Positions 45,692-54,248 of a stretch of 64,000 nucleotides of DNA are shown here, one piece after another. The stretch is taken from positions 1 to 64,000 of the forward strand of contig JAKVCA010000027.1 in the NCBI GenBank assembly GCA_022448315.1. Direction: 5' to 3'. Position 1 is the first letter of the stretch, and each line of letters begins with the position of its first letter. The position numbers and the translations under genes were made by a program. The notes beneath the pieces are model-generated. The model had not been told where the DNA came from and searched no databases. It worked only from the letters and a program-made list of their open reading frames with translations. The DNA is from Pirellulaceae bacterium (lineage in GTDB: Bacteria > Planctomycetota > Planctomycetia > Pirellulales > Pirellulaceae).

Positions 45692-48070
45692 TTACTGTTT
45701 CTCCGGTGACGGTCTTCCCAATTCGATTCTTGCCCAGAAAGGTCGCTGGCGTTCGCCACGCAAGCGGGCATCTTCAAGCAAGACTTCGCGGTCCGGTTGA
45801 ACAATACCCTTGAAATTTCCTGAGCGTGAGGTGATTTCAACCGGCAGATCCAGATTCAAAATGTCTGGACTCAATCCAATGGAGATGGACCTCGCCGAGC
45901 ATTTCGAAATGCGGATCAAGTTGTTTTCTGGGTATCGTTGAGCTTCGATAAAGGCCGCAGAACGATTTTTAGTCGTGGCATACCTCGCAGGCATGATCAT
46001 GGTCGCTTCCGGGAATTGGTCGACCTCAATCCAGTAGAAAAAACGATCCCAGGGCCGCATCATGCGAACGTCCAACTCATCTGGCGCAGCGATGCGACTA
46101 TGGAGATTCATCCAGTCGTACATGCGAATCACTTCCTCTTGAAAGTGTTCATGTCCCCGGCCTTGGTAGCTTACGATCATGACGTCGCAATTGGGCGCTT
46201 TCAGATAGCGGTTCCAGTCCATTTTATTGGAAGACATTCTTGGGTGGTCAAACCCGCCATGAACAAAATACATGGCTAAGGTTCCGTTGGCATTACTGTG
46301 GTAATGGTTGATGTAGTTGCTGGCAGAAGCCCCAATCGCAAGGAATCCTGCCCAAAGGTCTGGGTGCGAAAGAGAAATGTCCCAAGCAGCATCGCCACCA
46401 TCCGAGTGTCCGCTGATGAACATTCGGTCACTGTCAATTGAGAAACGTTGCATGGCGTTTCGAACCGCGTCCAATACCCGAGCATGTTCCCCGGGAGTGA
46501 ACTCGTAGCTCAGTTGTTCGTCGCGTTGCCATTTAGGGGCGATGACAATGTAGCCGTGTCGCGCTGCCTGGCCCAACCGCTGCCCCACATTTTCATTGTA
46601 AGGACCTGCCCACCAGTCAACTTGTTCAACTTCAGACTGAGTATCGTTCAGGGTGACAATGCAGGGATATCTGCGATAGGGATCGTACTCGGGCGGTAGT
46701 TGTACCCAGTAGTGAAACGGGCGACGCTCGTCGTTTAGGGTGATTTCAAAAAAACCTGGAATTCCGGTCTCAGTGAGATCCCCGTCTTCTCGAATTGGAG
46801 CTTTGAGATTGGCAACAATCTTCGCAAGATTGGCAACACTGGCGCCCTCCTGTCCATCAAAGCGTTCCAGTAGGGTGACCCTTTCATGCTCCGCCACGCT
46901 CCGCAGATACTCTCTGACAAAGTCACGTGTTTGAACAAGGGACATTGCAACCTGCAAGTTGCCTGCAGAATCTGCTTCTCCAAGAATCCAGCCGGAGATT
47001 GCGTAGGCCAGTTTCTGATCAATGGTCTGAGTTGAGTCATCTCTGAAGCGATAGTAACCCGAAAGACGTCCAATGTTGTTCAGATTGATTTCGGTGACAA
47101 TTTCTTCAACGATGGTGGAGAGCAGCGCTTTCTGATCGATCTCGAGCGAGTTGCCCTGCTGGGATTGTTCTGATAATTGTTGGAGTTCGAGGCGGATCTG
47201 CTCCAGCTGACCTTCGCGATTGTCATGCTCTTGCTTGATTTCGAGGACCTGACCGAGAATCTCACCAGCGATACCTGAAGCAGGGAATTGCCTCAGCATC
47301 TTGTACGCCTGCTCGTGCTGCCCGCTGTCTCTTCGACGTTGAATTTCACGAATGATCTGTCGGGCATAAGCTTGACGCAATGAATCCGCCAAGTTTTTCT
47401 TCTCATTCAAGTCAGGGAAGTCATTCAGGAAGAGCTCAAGCTCGACAACCGCATCCTTGTAACGTTCCGCTTCTATCAGCAGCTGTACGATCTGCAAGCG
47501 TTCATTCGGATTGGTTGGATCGATTGACCTTTGAATGACGGCGGAAAGAACACGACGAGGGATACTCGAAGTTGAGATTCGTGATTCCCATTTTGTATTG
47601 AACTTTTTTGTGGTCAGCGTTTCAAGGACGCAGTAGGTCGGGCTGATTTTTGTAATTCCCTGGATAAAATCCCTTGGTCCATCGGGACTGGGGAGCACGA
47701 CTACTCTGCGACCAAACTCGTTGAAGCTTCCAACGAAAAGAGGTTGCCCAACACCGCGAATGATATCTACCGATGACGAGACCGGTTGGCTGATACGAAT
47801 CAGGTTCTCAGACAGAATCTCCTGTGAAATGTTTGCAACCTGTTTTTGTCCGACAAACGTCCTTCGCAATCCGTCGTCAACAATGATGACGGTTCCGCCA
47901 CTACCGAATTCTTCCGCCAGTTCCCCAATCTTGCTTGTTGCACCGATATCCCCTTCCAGTTGAATTCCATTCCGCATCGTCACCGTATCAGCATTCAGAC
48001 GGTCCATCGGGGTAACGAGGATCAGGACGAACCAGGCAAACGATGACGTGCAAAGCAAGAACCGGCGCAT
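45692..48070 (-). CDS. secreted protein with C-terminal esterase (alpha/beta hydrolase) domain
   Basis: A 792-aa exported protein. ATG 48070 is chosen because GGAG ends six bases upstream; longer starts at 48082 and 48085 lack this. The signal peptide is FLLCTSSFAWFVLILVTPMDRLNA. The first 400 residues form a helical region with ERLQIVQLLIEAERYKDAVVELE (TPR-like) and a coiled-coil stretch near residues 285-330. From about residue 440 a catalytic domain follows: HYWVQLPPEYDPYRRYPCIV, the nucleophile elbow ISGHSDGGDAAWD and the late His in GRGHEHFQEE, a Ser-Asp-His esterase of the PHB depolymerase/prolyl-peptidase type. Substrate unknown. It converges with the secreted protein at 43690. Confidence 0.82.
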   Translation of the reverse strand: MRRFLLCTSSFAWFVLILVTPMDRLNADTVTMRNGIQLEGDIGATSKIGELAEEFGSGGTVIIVDDGLRRTFVGQKQVANISQEILSENLIRISQPVSSSVDIIRGVGQPLFVGSFNEFGRRVVVLPSPDGPRDFIQGITKISPTYCVLETLTTKKFNTKWESRISTSSIPRRVLSAVIQRSIDPTNPNERLQIVQLLIEAERYKDAVVELELFLNDFPDLNEKKNLADSLRQAYARQIIREIQRRRDSGQHEQAYKMLRQFPASGIAGEILGQVLEIKQEHDNREGQLEQIRLELQQLSEQSQQGNSLEIDQKALLSTIVEEIVTEINLNNIGRLSGYYRFRDDSTQTIDQKLAYAISGWILGEADSAGNLQVAMSLVQTRDFVREYLRSVAEHERVTLLERFDGQEGASVANLAKIVANLKAPIREDGDLTETGIPGFFEITLNDERRPFHYWVQLPPEYDPYRRYPCIVTLNDTQSEVEQVDWWAGPYNENVGQRLGQAARHGYIVIAPKWQRDEQLSYEFTPGEHARVLDAVRNAMQRFSIDSDRMFISGHSDGGDAAWDISLSHPDLWAGFLAIGASASNYINHYHSNANGTLAMYFVHGGFDHPRMSSNKMDWNRYLKAPNCDVMIVSYQGRGHEHFQEEVIRMYDWMNLHSRIAAPDELDVRMMRPWDRFFYWIEVDQFPEATMIMPARYATTKNRSAAFIEAQRYPENNLIRISKCSARSISIGLSPDILNLDLPVEITSRSGNFKGIVQPDREVLLEDARLRGERQRPFWARIELGRPSPEKQ

Positions 48071-48392
48071 GAGCTTCTCCATCAAGCGGGCACACGAATG
48101 TCGTGAAGTCTCGAAGCTTTTTTATTCTGGGGGGTTTTAACGAAATTGCCAAGTTTTCGGAGTGAAACTCCAAGGCCAATGGAAGGAATCGGCCCCCTCG
48201 ATGAACTATTTCGGGTTTTCACCACCCAGTCGTGACCATTTCGAACTGATTTCGGATTGCATGGCCGAATGATCGGACCCTCTGCCTGATATTGAGAAAC
48301 TGGATTCAAGACACTTCAAGGGGACCATTAAGATCTAGACGGTAAGACTTAGACGGTGCAGAGACGAGTGCAATATTAAGGCGGACGGTTTT
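48071..48392. other. intergenic region downstream of the peroxiredoxin
   Basis: No gene seen. It contains the TAGACGGTA/TAGACGGTG pair at 48336-48358 and upstream signals of the esterase gene. Confidence 0.4.
48336..48358 (+). repeat. TAGACGGT direct repeat, period 14
   Basis: TAGACGGTA (48336-48344) and TAGACGGTG (48350-48358) recall the tandem pair at 39542-39559. Confidence 0.65.
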
Positions 48393-48962
48393 TCAACGCT
48401 TCTCGATATTCAAAGCCCCGAGCGCCTCCGCGATATCGCTGGCGTGTGACCCCACGGAGATTTTCTGGTCCACTTTCAGAATCTTCCCATCCTTGCTGAT
48501 GATGAAGGTCACCCGTTTTGAGACTCCACGTGTGTCGTTGAAAACCCCATACGCTTTGGCCGCCTTGCCTGTTGGATCACTCAAGATCGCATAGTCCAGA
48601 TTGAGTTCCTTGGCGAAACTCGCGTTTGTTTCAGCTTTGTCGCAACTCGCGGTGAAGTAGGCGACGTTGTACTTTCGGAGGGCCTCGCCGTTCTCACGGA
48701 ACGACTTGCATTCTCGAGTTCAGCCTCCGGTAAACGCTTTGGGATACCAGGCAAGAATCACCGCTCGTTTGCCCCGAAAGTTACTGAGTTTATAGGTTTC
48801 GCCGTCGGACCCTACCATTTCGAATTCCGGCGCGAACTCGCCCACCTCAGGTAATTCTGCAGAGAAAATCAGTTGAGGTTGCAACCCGACGAGGAAGATC
48901 GCTAGACCTGAAATCGAAGTCAAGCTCAAACGCTTATAGTGCCCTAAATCGTGCTTGCCCAT
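48393..48962 (-). CDS. secreted peroxiredoxin (BCP/AhpC-TSA type), probable selenoprotein with in-frame TGA as Sec81
   Basis: Read without interruption this is a 189-residue peroxiredoxin that reduces hydroperoxides. The ATG at 48962 follows GGAGGTGA by five bases. A signal peptide (SLTSISGLAIFLVGLQPQL) sends it out of the cytoplasm. The thioredoxin-fold core follows (VGEFAPEFEMVGSDG, VILAWYPKAFTGG). At codon 81 (48720-48722) the frame has TGA exactly where the peroxidatic Cys of the P-x-x-x-T-x-G-C-T motif belongs, then TRECKSFREN with a possible resolving C85. No other stop occurs up to 48393, and the downstream half (ILSDPTGKAAKAYGV, RVTFIISKDGKI) is well conserved. Sec at the catalytic position is known for other peroxiredoxins. 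Alternatives are a nonsense mutation or a base error. The Sec machinery is not in the window. Confidence 0.75.
48682..48705 (-). promoter_or_regulatory. candidate bacterial SECIS stem-loop
   Basis: Counting from the base after TGA, nt 15-38 can fold as a short helix: CCGU (21-24) pairs with ACGG (29-32) around a GAGA loop, with an imperfect lower helix (GUC with GGC). The apical loop starts 25 nt after TGA and begins with G, both within the range described for bacterial SECIS elements. Stability was not computed. Confidence 0.45.
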
Positions 48963-49174
48963 GGAATCACCTCCATCAGGTACAGGGGGGCAGGGACGGG
49001 GGAGATAGTACTCGCCTTGGCTTGTTCGGAATCCGATATCAAGCAAGACAGCATGACGTTATACGGTCATGCCCGGTGAAGTCAATTCGCAGGGCATCTT
49101 CGATATTGGAACCTTTTGAAGGGAGTCGACCGGTTCAGAAAGGACCGTAGCGGTTCGCTCGGCCAAACCTTCTG

Positions 49175-49969
49175 TCAGGACTTGGAGTTCTCAGGGGCGT
49201 TGGAACTCATCACGCGTTTCTTCAGGGCTCGATAATAACGCTCGATGATCATGATCATGGCCACAAGAACCACGAGGCCAACGATTTTGATGTGCCAGTA
49301 GTAGGGATTCTCTTTACTGATCAGTTGGTTGATCCATGAGGCACCCACATACATCACCGTGTTGCCTGCGAGACTGCCAAGGCAGAGTGCGGCTAAAGTC
49401 AACGCTCGCCCCATGCCAAGTAGTCGACCAAAGATTGCTCCTCCAATGCATCCCGTGGCAGCCAATGGAATCATGACGAACATGACTAAACCAAAAAAAG
49501 CGGCTTGTCGTATCGACGGATAGCATTTCAGCACAAATTGACCGTCGGCGACCAATTCGCCAATTTTATTACCCAAATAGGGTAGCTTGAACATGAGTCC
49601 GATATGAAATGTCACGACGACCGCCATGATCAAATCCATATAGGTCAGCATCAAAAAGAGTTGCTCTGTCGTCAGGAAGTTGATCGCATCATTTCCCTGG
49701 GCTTCCTCACCCCCGAGGATGACAAATCGACTGAAGACAACAAAAGTCACGAAAGCCGCGGAGACGACCTTTTGGACCATGCCAAAGCCAGAGGTGATGG
49801 CGATTGCTGAAAGGATCGCAAGTGTGACGAGAATCGGGCCAAGAATTGAGGAGGCCCAGACGTAAGGATGTTGCCGACGAAAGGAGGCCTCGAATTCCTC
49901 GAAGGAGTCCATGACATGCTGATGCACTTTGGAGGTGTCAACATGTTCCAGGTCGTTTGGGAGAGCCAT
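49175..49969 (-). CDS. polytopic membrane protein resembling the small multidrug export family (PF06695-like)
   Basis: A 264-aa inner-membrane protein with about six hydrophobic helices. The segment MFVMIPLAATGCIGGAIFGR followed by LALAALCLGSLAGN-like ALTLAALCLGSLAGNTVMY resembles the IPLPGTGAW...G pattern of the putative small multidrug export proteins, where a proline-glycine-rich hairpin dips into the membrane. The fit is moderate and the substrate unknown. The N-terminal 40 residues are soluble and acidic. ATG 49969 is preferred over a TTG at 49978; no strong ribosome site precedes either. It lies 212 bp upstream of the peroxiredoxin on the same strand. Confidence 0.72.
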   Translation of the reverse strand: MALPNDLEHVDTSKVHQHVMDSFEEFEASFRRQHPYVWASSILGPILVTLAILSAIAITSGFGMVQKVVSAAFVTFVVFSRFVILGGEEAQGNDAINFLTTEQLFLMLTYMDLIMAVVVTFHIGLMFKLPYLGNKIGELVADGQFVLKCYPSIRQAAFFGLVMFVMIPLAATGCIGGAIFGRLLGMGRALTLAALCLGSLAGNTVMYVGASWINQLISKENPYYWHIKIVGLVVLVAMIMIIERYYRALKKRVMSSNAPENSKS

Positions 49970-50415
49970 CTCTTTCAATTCGTCTCTATCAAGATTGAGA
50001 GGGGACTATCAGTACCGTTATTGAATCGTCCTGTGGGACCTTCGTCCACTAACTCGAAAGGAAGTTTTCAAAATGGTGGGATTGTCACGTTTGCACCCGT
50101 TGAGCCGGGTGCCTGCTACGCTCGCCTGCTTTTGCCAAGCACCCTCGTCTCAATAGGCTCAGGCCAACCTCGGTTGGCTTCGGGAGACGGCACCAGAGAG
50201 ACGAGAACCCATTGTCAACGATGCGATTGCATCAATCTACTTGATTTTAGGTGGATTCGTCCCTTTTAAAGGCGAGGCTAGGGGGAAACGCGTCCTTGAG
50301 AAGTGGGAATTCTGCACAACTTGTTGTCACTGACGCTCCGTAAAGACATACTCAAGATAGGTCGCGTTCTGATGCGACCTTTCGGATGCCCACCCAATGT
50401 CAATCAGGAAATACA
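49970..50415. other. divergent intergenic region with structured element
   Basis: No gene. It holds the structured element at 50093-50205 (listed separately), promoters of both flanking genes and the AGGAA ribosome site (50406-50410) of the kinase. Confidence 0.4.
50093..50205. other. strongly self-complementary intergenic element (possible structured RNA or dispersed repeat)
   Basis: Three perfect inverted repeats are packed into 113 bp: GCACCCG (50093-50099) with CGGGTGC (50106-50112); GCCAACC (50163-50169) with GGTTGGC (50172-50178); and CTCGTCTC (50144-50151) with GAGACGAG (50198-50205), which encloses the second. GGGTGC (50107-50112) can also pair with GCACCC (50139-50144), offering an alternative fold. 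No known RNA family was recognised, and either strand could be the transcribed one. Confidence 0.6.
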
Positions 50416-52011
50416 ATGAGTCAGGAATTTCCTCAAGCACCCGATGGTAACCGACAGGAAAGTAATCTGTCCGGTGCGGTGCTGGGTGATTTTCTGCTGC
50501 TGCGACTCCTTGGACGGGGCGGCATGGCTGAGGTTTATTTGGCGGAACAGCAGTCCTTGCGGAGGCAGGTTGCCTTTAAGATTCTTCGAAGGGATTTGGC
50601 CGAGGATCCTCAGTATGTCCAACGTTTTCACCAAGAGGCACGGGCAGCGGCGCGTCTGGTTCAGGCCAATATTGTCCAGATTTACGAGGTGGGTAAATCT
50701 GACGGACTTCACTACATCGCACAGGAATATGTCAAAGGCCAGAACCTAAAACAGTATCTTCATCGACACGGTGCCGTCGATTCATTGCTGGCGGTGAACA
50801 TCATGCGGCAAGTTGCATCGGCCTTAGTGAAGGCTGCCGAAAACCGGGTGACCCATCGAGACATCAAGCCAGAAAATATCCTGCTTGCTACCAACGGTGA
50901 AGTTAAGGTGGCTGACTTTGGGTTGGCACGCGTGGTTGCCGAGGGCCAGAAAAACCATCTGACTCAAGTCGGAATCACGATGGGGACGCCCTTGTATATG
51001 AGTCCTGAGCAAGTCGAGGGAAAAGCGGTTGATCCCCGGTCAGACCTCTATTCTTTTGGCGTGACCTGCTATGAGATGTTAGCGGGACGCCCACCCTTCG
51101 AAGGCGAGACGCCCTTGAATGTTGCGGTTCAGCATCTCAAGAAGGAGGCGGATCCGCTCAACCAGATTCGGCCCGATGTGCCCGCACAATTGTGCGAAAT
51201 GATCGGGACTTTGATGAACAAATCGCCTGAAGAGCGATATGAGTCAGCCGCCGCTTTGCTTAAAGATCTGCGTAGCGTCCAAGTCGATGAGGCCGATGAA
51301 CGATGGCTTGAAACCCTCCAGCAGTTGGAGCTCGCAGAAACATCCACAATGACGAGTCAGCTTGCGAGTACGCAACAACTTGATGTTTTGATGAAGCAGG
51401 AGTCTACGGCTCTTAAATTGCCTTCTCGTTCACGCTGGTTGGCTGGTGTTGCGATACTATGCGTCTTTGCATTTCTAACAGGTTGCGGTGTCGCCTTTCT
51501 GAGGCAACCTCCGGATCTTCTTCAAGTCAACTCTGCCGCGGGACGTGGCATTCCGATCCAGAAATCGGTGGAGGGACAATTGCGTTATGCCCAGAGGTTT
51601 CCTTCTGAGAAGGCTTGGCTGGCGGTGAGCAAGAACTTTCCCGTTGAGGATTCCAGTACCAATCGTTATTACGGATTGCTTGCAGATATCCAACTTGGCG
51701 AACTCTACCTGCAGCAGCGGGCTTACGAACTTGCCTTGGAGCGGTATCGGGGACTGGAAACGTATAATGTCATCGACCGTCGATTTTACCCTGTGAGTCT
51801 GGTGGGGCAGTCGATTGCTTTGTACCGCCTTGGAAAAACCTTCCAAGCTGAACAAGCCTTGTTCGCTTTCGATGAAGCTTTGCTTGAATCAATGACCATG
51901 GATGCCGGGCAAGAATCACCGCTGATCTCGGATGAATTGTTATCCATGTTCAATGCGGTGCGACGGGAAAGCGGTTCGCTGGAGGTCCCTGCGACGGCCT
52001 TTGATCCATGA
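50416..52011 (+). CDS. membrane-anchored Ser/Thr protein kinase
   Basis: A 531-aa eukaryotic-type (Hanks) kinase. The start at 50416 has AGGAA five bases upstream. The kinase domain covers about residues 26-290: glycine loop LGRGGMAEVYLAEQ, ATP-lysine K55 in VAFKIL, catalytic HRDIKPENIL, DFG in VADFGLARVV and the activation segment GTPLYMSPEQ. A transmembrane helix (about 345-368, WLAGVAILCVFAFLTGCGVAF) follows, and the C-terminal periplasmic part has TPR-like helices (GELYLQQRAYELALERYRGLE). Such kinases are greatly expanded in planctomycetes. Signal and targets unknown. A degraded amidohydrolase follows convergently. Confidence 0.92.
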   Translation: MSQEFPQAPDGNRQESNLSGAVLGDFLLLRLLGRGGMAEVYLAEQQSLRRQVAFKILRRDLAEDPQYVQRFHQEARAAARLVQANIVQIYEVGKSDGLHYIAQEYVKGQNLKQYLHRHGAVDSLLAVNIMRQVASALVKAAENRVTHRDIKPENILLATNGEVKVADFGLARVVAEGQKNHLTQVGITMGTPLYMSPEQVEGKAVDPRSDLYSFGVTCYEMLAGRPPFEGETPLNVAVQHLKKEADPLNQIRPDVPAQLCEMIGTLMNKSPEERYESAAALLKDLRSVQVDEADERWLETLQQLELAETSTMTSQLASTQQLDVLMKQESTALKLPSRSRWLAGVAILCVFAFLTGCGVAFLRQPPDLLQVNSAAGRGIPIQKSVEGQLRYAQRFPSEKAWLAVSKNFPVEDSSTNRYYGLLADIQLGELYLQQRAYELALERYRGLETYNVIDRRFYPVSLVGQSIALYRLGKTFQAEQALFAFDEALLESMTMDAGQESPLISDELLSMFNAVRRESGSLEVPATAFDP

Positions 52012-52060
52012 TTCAGTCTGCGCGCGTTTTCGTCAGTTTTTACTCGCTCGACAATTGGTA

Positions 52061-52569
52061 TCAACTTGCCTTCTGGCTCGCAATTTCCCCATTGATGATG
52101 ACGCCGACGCAATACGACGTGTACTCGAAGGGGGCACCGTCGTATATGGCCAAGTCCGCATCTTTTCCAACGTTCAAGCCACCGACTCGATTTTGAATGC
52201 CCAAGAGTTTGGCTGCATCAAGGGTCAAGCCCTGAAGTGTTTTTTCGAAGCCTAAGCCATTTGCGGAAAACAGGGCGGCTTCGAATAGAACGACCCTGGT
52301 TTTGGGAACATAAGGTTCAAAACCACTCAGAAAGGCCACGGGAATTCCGGCTTCGTGAAGCTTGGTGGCCGTTTCAAAGCTCAAGTTTCACGATCACCCA
52401 ATGCCGGAATCTTCGTTCCGGTGACGATCAGCACTCCTTGGGAAATTCGGTTGCCCTCAATGGGGATAAGCGTAGCGTCAAAAAATGCCCTCGTTGGTTC
52501 GGCAGCGTTCGTCGAGAGGTGGTGATGAGACAAACGAAGAGGGCCACAAGAGAGAACCTCCCTTGGCAT
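52061..52569 (-). pseudogene. amidohydrolase remnant with internal deletion
   Basis: Two pieces of one metal-dependent amidohydrolase remain. The N-terminal piece (52381-52569) reads TLIPIEGNRISQGVLIVTG, like the first strands of imidazolonepropionase-type amidohydrolases, then runs into a TGA. In another frame and immediately after, the C-terminal piece (52061-52387) reads FETATKLHEAGIPVAFLSGF and KLLGIQNRVGGLNVGKDADL, the end of the same fold. The roughly 250 residues between them, including the HxH metal site, are missing. A single internal deletion with a frame change explains this. The product would be inactive. The exact 5' end is uncertain; an ATG at 52569 is possible. Confidence 0.8.
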
Positions 52570-52765
52570 GTTTTGGTGATAAACATCTGAAATGCTCTTG
52601 GCGGGAAAGGGAGTCCATTTAACAGAGAAAATAGAGACGCGTCGTGACCACAAACGACCGGACGTTCGAGTCGAAAAGGGCCCGCATCTTGGATCGATGC
52701 ATCCGCACACGTATTGCATGCGAGTGTGCAAATCCACGGATCATGGTGCTTGGCGTTCGCACGGG

Positions 52766-53104
52766 TTATTCAAGTAACACTGCAATCTGGGTGACCGCCG
52801 CCTTCAGCGAATTGGCGGACATTTCGAAGCTCGTGTGATTCGATATCTCAGGCTGGACTTCCAGAAACAGGTCTTTTGCTGCCCGAAGCTTTCTGAGCTT
52901 CTTGCGCGCTTTCTTAAGGTAGGCAGCGGCGTCGTTTTCCCGCAGTGGCTGACCGAGGGCGAGCATGAAATCATAGAGATCTCGCTGAACGTCTTTGAGG
53001 TCGTCATCTTCCTCTGTCTCTTCAGCGTGCTTGATGAACGTCCTCACCATCCAGACATGACTTAGGAGCGTGTCGATCTGTCTCATTCGCTCTTCGTCGG
53101 TCAC
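52766..53104 (-). CDS. conserved hypothetical protein, helical, 112 aa
   Basis: A small, strongly charged and mainly helical protein starting with GTG (53104). The first half has RQIDTLLSHVWMVRTFIKHAEETEEDDDL, the middle LYDFMLALGQPL, and the end is a basic helix (AYLKKARKKLRKLRAAKDLF) followed by a hydrophobic tail. No enzyme motif or membrane helix is visible. From general recollection, proteins of this type are conserved in planctomycetes with unknown function. It lies between the decayed amidohydrolase and a membrane-protein gene on the same strand. Function unknown. Confidence 0.72.
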   Translation of the reverse strand: MTDEERMRQIDTLLSHVWMVRTFIKHAEETEEDDDLKDVQRDLYDFMLALGQPLRENDAAAYLKKARKKLRKLRAAKDLFLEVQPEISNHTSFEMSANSLKAAVTQIAVLLE

Positions 53105-53162
53105 TGGGGCGTATCCGGTTCGCTGGGGGAAACTCGCTGGCAGCGCAAAAGGGCCGGCTTGA

Positions 53163-54248
53163 TCAGTGGGCTGAGGGTTTGGGAGGAGGCGACGGACGGG
53201 GTGCGAAGATCAAAACGGTGATGGCTCCACAGATGACGAGGAGCAAGCTCATGATGAACAGGGGGCTGATGTCACCGTAAGCTTTTGAAGTAATCGTCGT
53301 GGTGACCGTGTTCACCACGGGAGCACCACCGAAGACAAGTGGCATGACAAAAATAGGCTTACCACCAAAATTGAACGCGTAGATGATGCCCAAGGCCCCG
53401 AGTGCACCCGCAGTACCCGCCCCCAAAGACCAAAGCGTACCTCCGATCGGAAATCCACCGGGTTCCGGGAACGTCGGCATCAAAACAATAGGGATGACGA
53501 CCGCCACGGCGAAATACGCGAGGCCAACACACAAGAGCGGGCGTAGTTTACTGCCCGCCATTTTCGCCTGACCTTTGTGAAGGACTGGGCCGTAGCTGCC
53601 CCAGCAAAGTGCGGTCAGGCCGATGAAAAGCGAAACCAGGGCGTAGTTTGTCTGGGGCGTGTCGACCTTTGGTTTTGATGTTGCGTTCTCTTCGGTACCG
53701 CTCTTTTCAGCGGCATCATGATCCGTGTGACCCTCTGTTTGTGCCACTGACTCAGGTGGATGGTCAGCATGAGGCTTGCTCGGCTTGAAGAACATCACCC
53801 CCGCTGCGCCCACGGCAACGATCAGGACACCGAGGTAAAAAACGGTGGACGCTTGTTTGAACGATCGAGCCATGAACATGGTGACGAATGTGTTGACGAC
53901 TGGAGCCAGTCCGAAAACAAGGGGCATCACATAGACGGGTTTCCCTTTGAACTTAAAAGCGAGAACGATTCCAAGTGCCCCGATAGCGCCGAGAATACCT
54001 GCCGCGAACGACCAGATGAAACCTGTGGTGGTCCAATTTCCCTTTTCCCCTTTCGTCTTCAAAATGCCGATCGGGAAAAGAACGGCGATAATGAAGTATG
54101 CGATACCGACACAGATCAATGGCCTCAGCGAGCTTGGCACGCCATCGGCACCCATCGCGTATTGGCCCTCGTGGAGGATGGGGCCGTAAATGCCCCAACA
54201 AAAAAAAGAGAGGGCCACAAAGGGTAAGACGGAGAATAGATTTCTCAT
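53163..54248 (-). CDS. transporter-like membrane protein with internal duplication (EamA-like)
   Basis: A 361-aa integral membrane protein made of two homologous halves. Half one (about residues 1-155) has SFFCWGIYGPILHEGQ, LRPLICVGIAYFIIAVLFPI, GILGAIGALGIVLAFKFKGK and VYVMPLVFGLAPVVNTFVTM. Half two (about 200-361) repeats them: TALCWGSYGPVLHKGQ, LRPLLCVGLAYFAVAVVIPI, GTAGALGALGIIYAFNFGGK and IFVMPLVFGGAPVVNTVTTT. A His/Glu-rich linker of about 40 residues joins the halves. The layout resembles drug/metabolite (EamA-type) transporters, which arose from duplication, but the repeated unit is unlike the standard family and the substrate is unknown. It starts with ATG at 54248. Confidence 0.82.
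   Translation of the reverse strand: MRNLFSVLPFVALSFFCWGIYGPILHEGQYAMGADGVPSSLRPLICVGIAYFIIAVLFPIGILKTKGEKGNWTTTGFIWSFAAGILGAIGALGIVLAFKFKGKPVYVMPLVFGLAPVVNTFVTMFMARSFKQASTVFYLGVLIVAVGAAGVMFFKPSKPHADHPPESVAQTEGHTDHDAAEKSGTEENATSKPKVDTPQTNYALVSLFIGLTALCWGSYGPVLHKGQAKMAGSKLRPLLCVGLAYFAVAVVIPIVLMPTFPEPGGFPIGGTLWSLGAGTAGALGALGIIYAFNFGGKPIFVMPLVFGGAPVVNTVTTTITSKAYGDISPLFIMSLLLVICGAITVLIFAPRPSPPPKPSAH

Noticed and set aside
48393-49046. Two separate short genes (N-terminal and C-terminal halves of a peroxiredoxin)
   Set aside because: They are in the same register with no other stop between them and together make one complete peroxiredoxin. The interrupting TGA is at the catalytic Cys position, so one selenoprotein is more economical.
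52012-52060. A third gene between the kinase and the amidohydrolase remnant
   Set aside because: The interval is too short and all open frames overlap the convergent genes.
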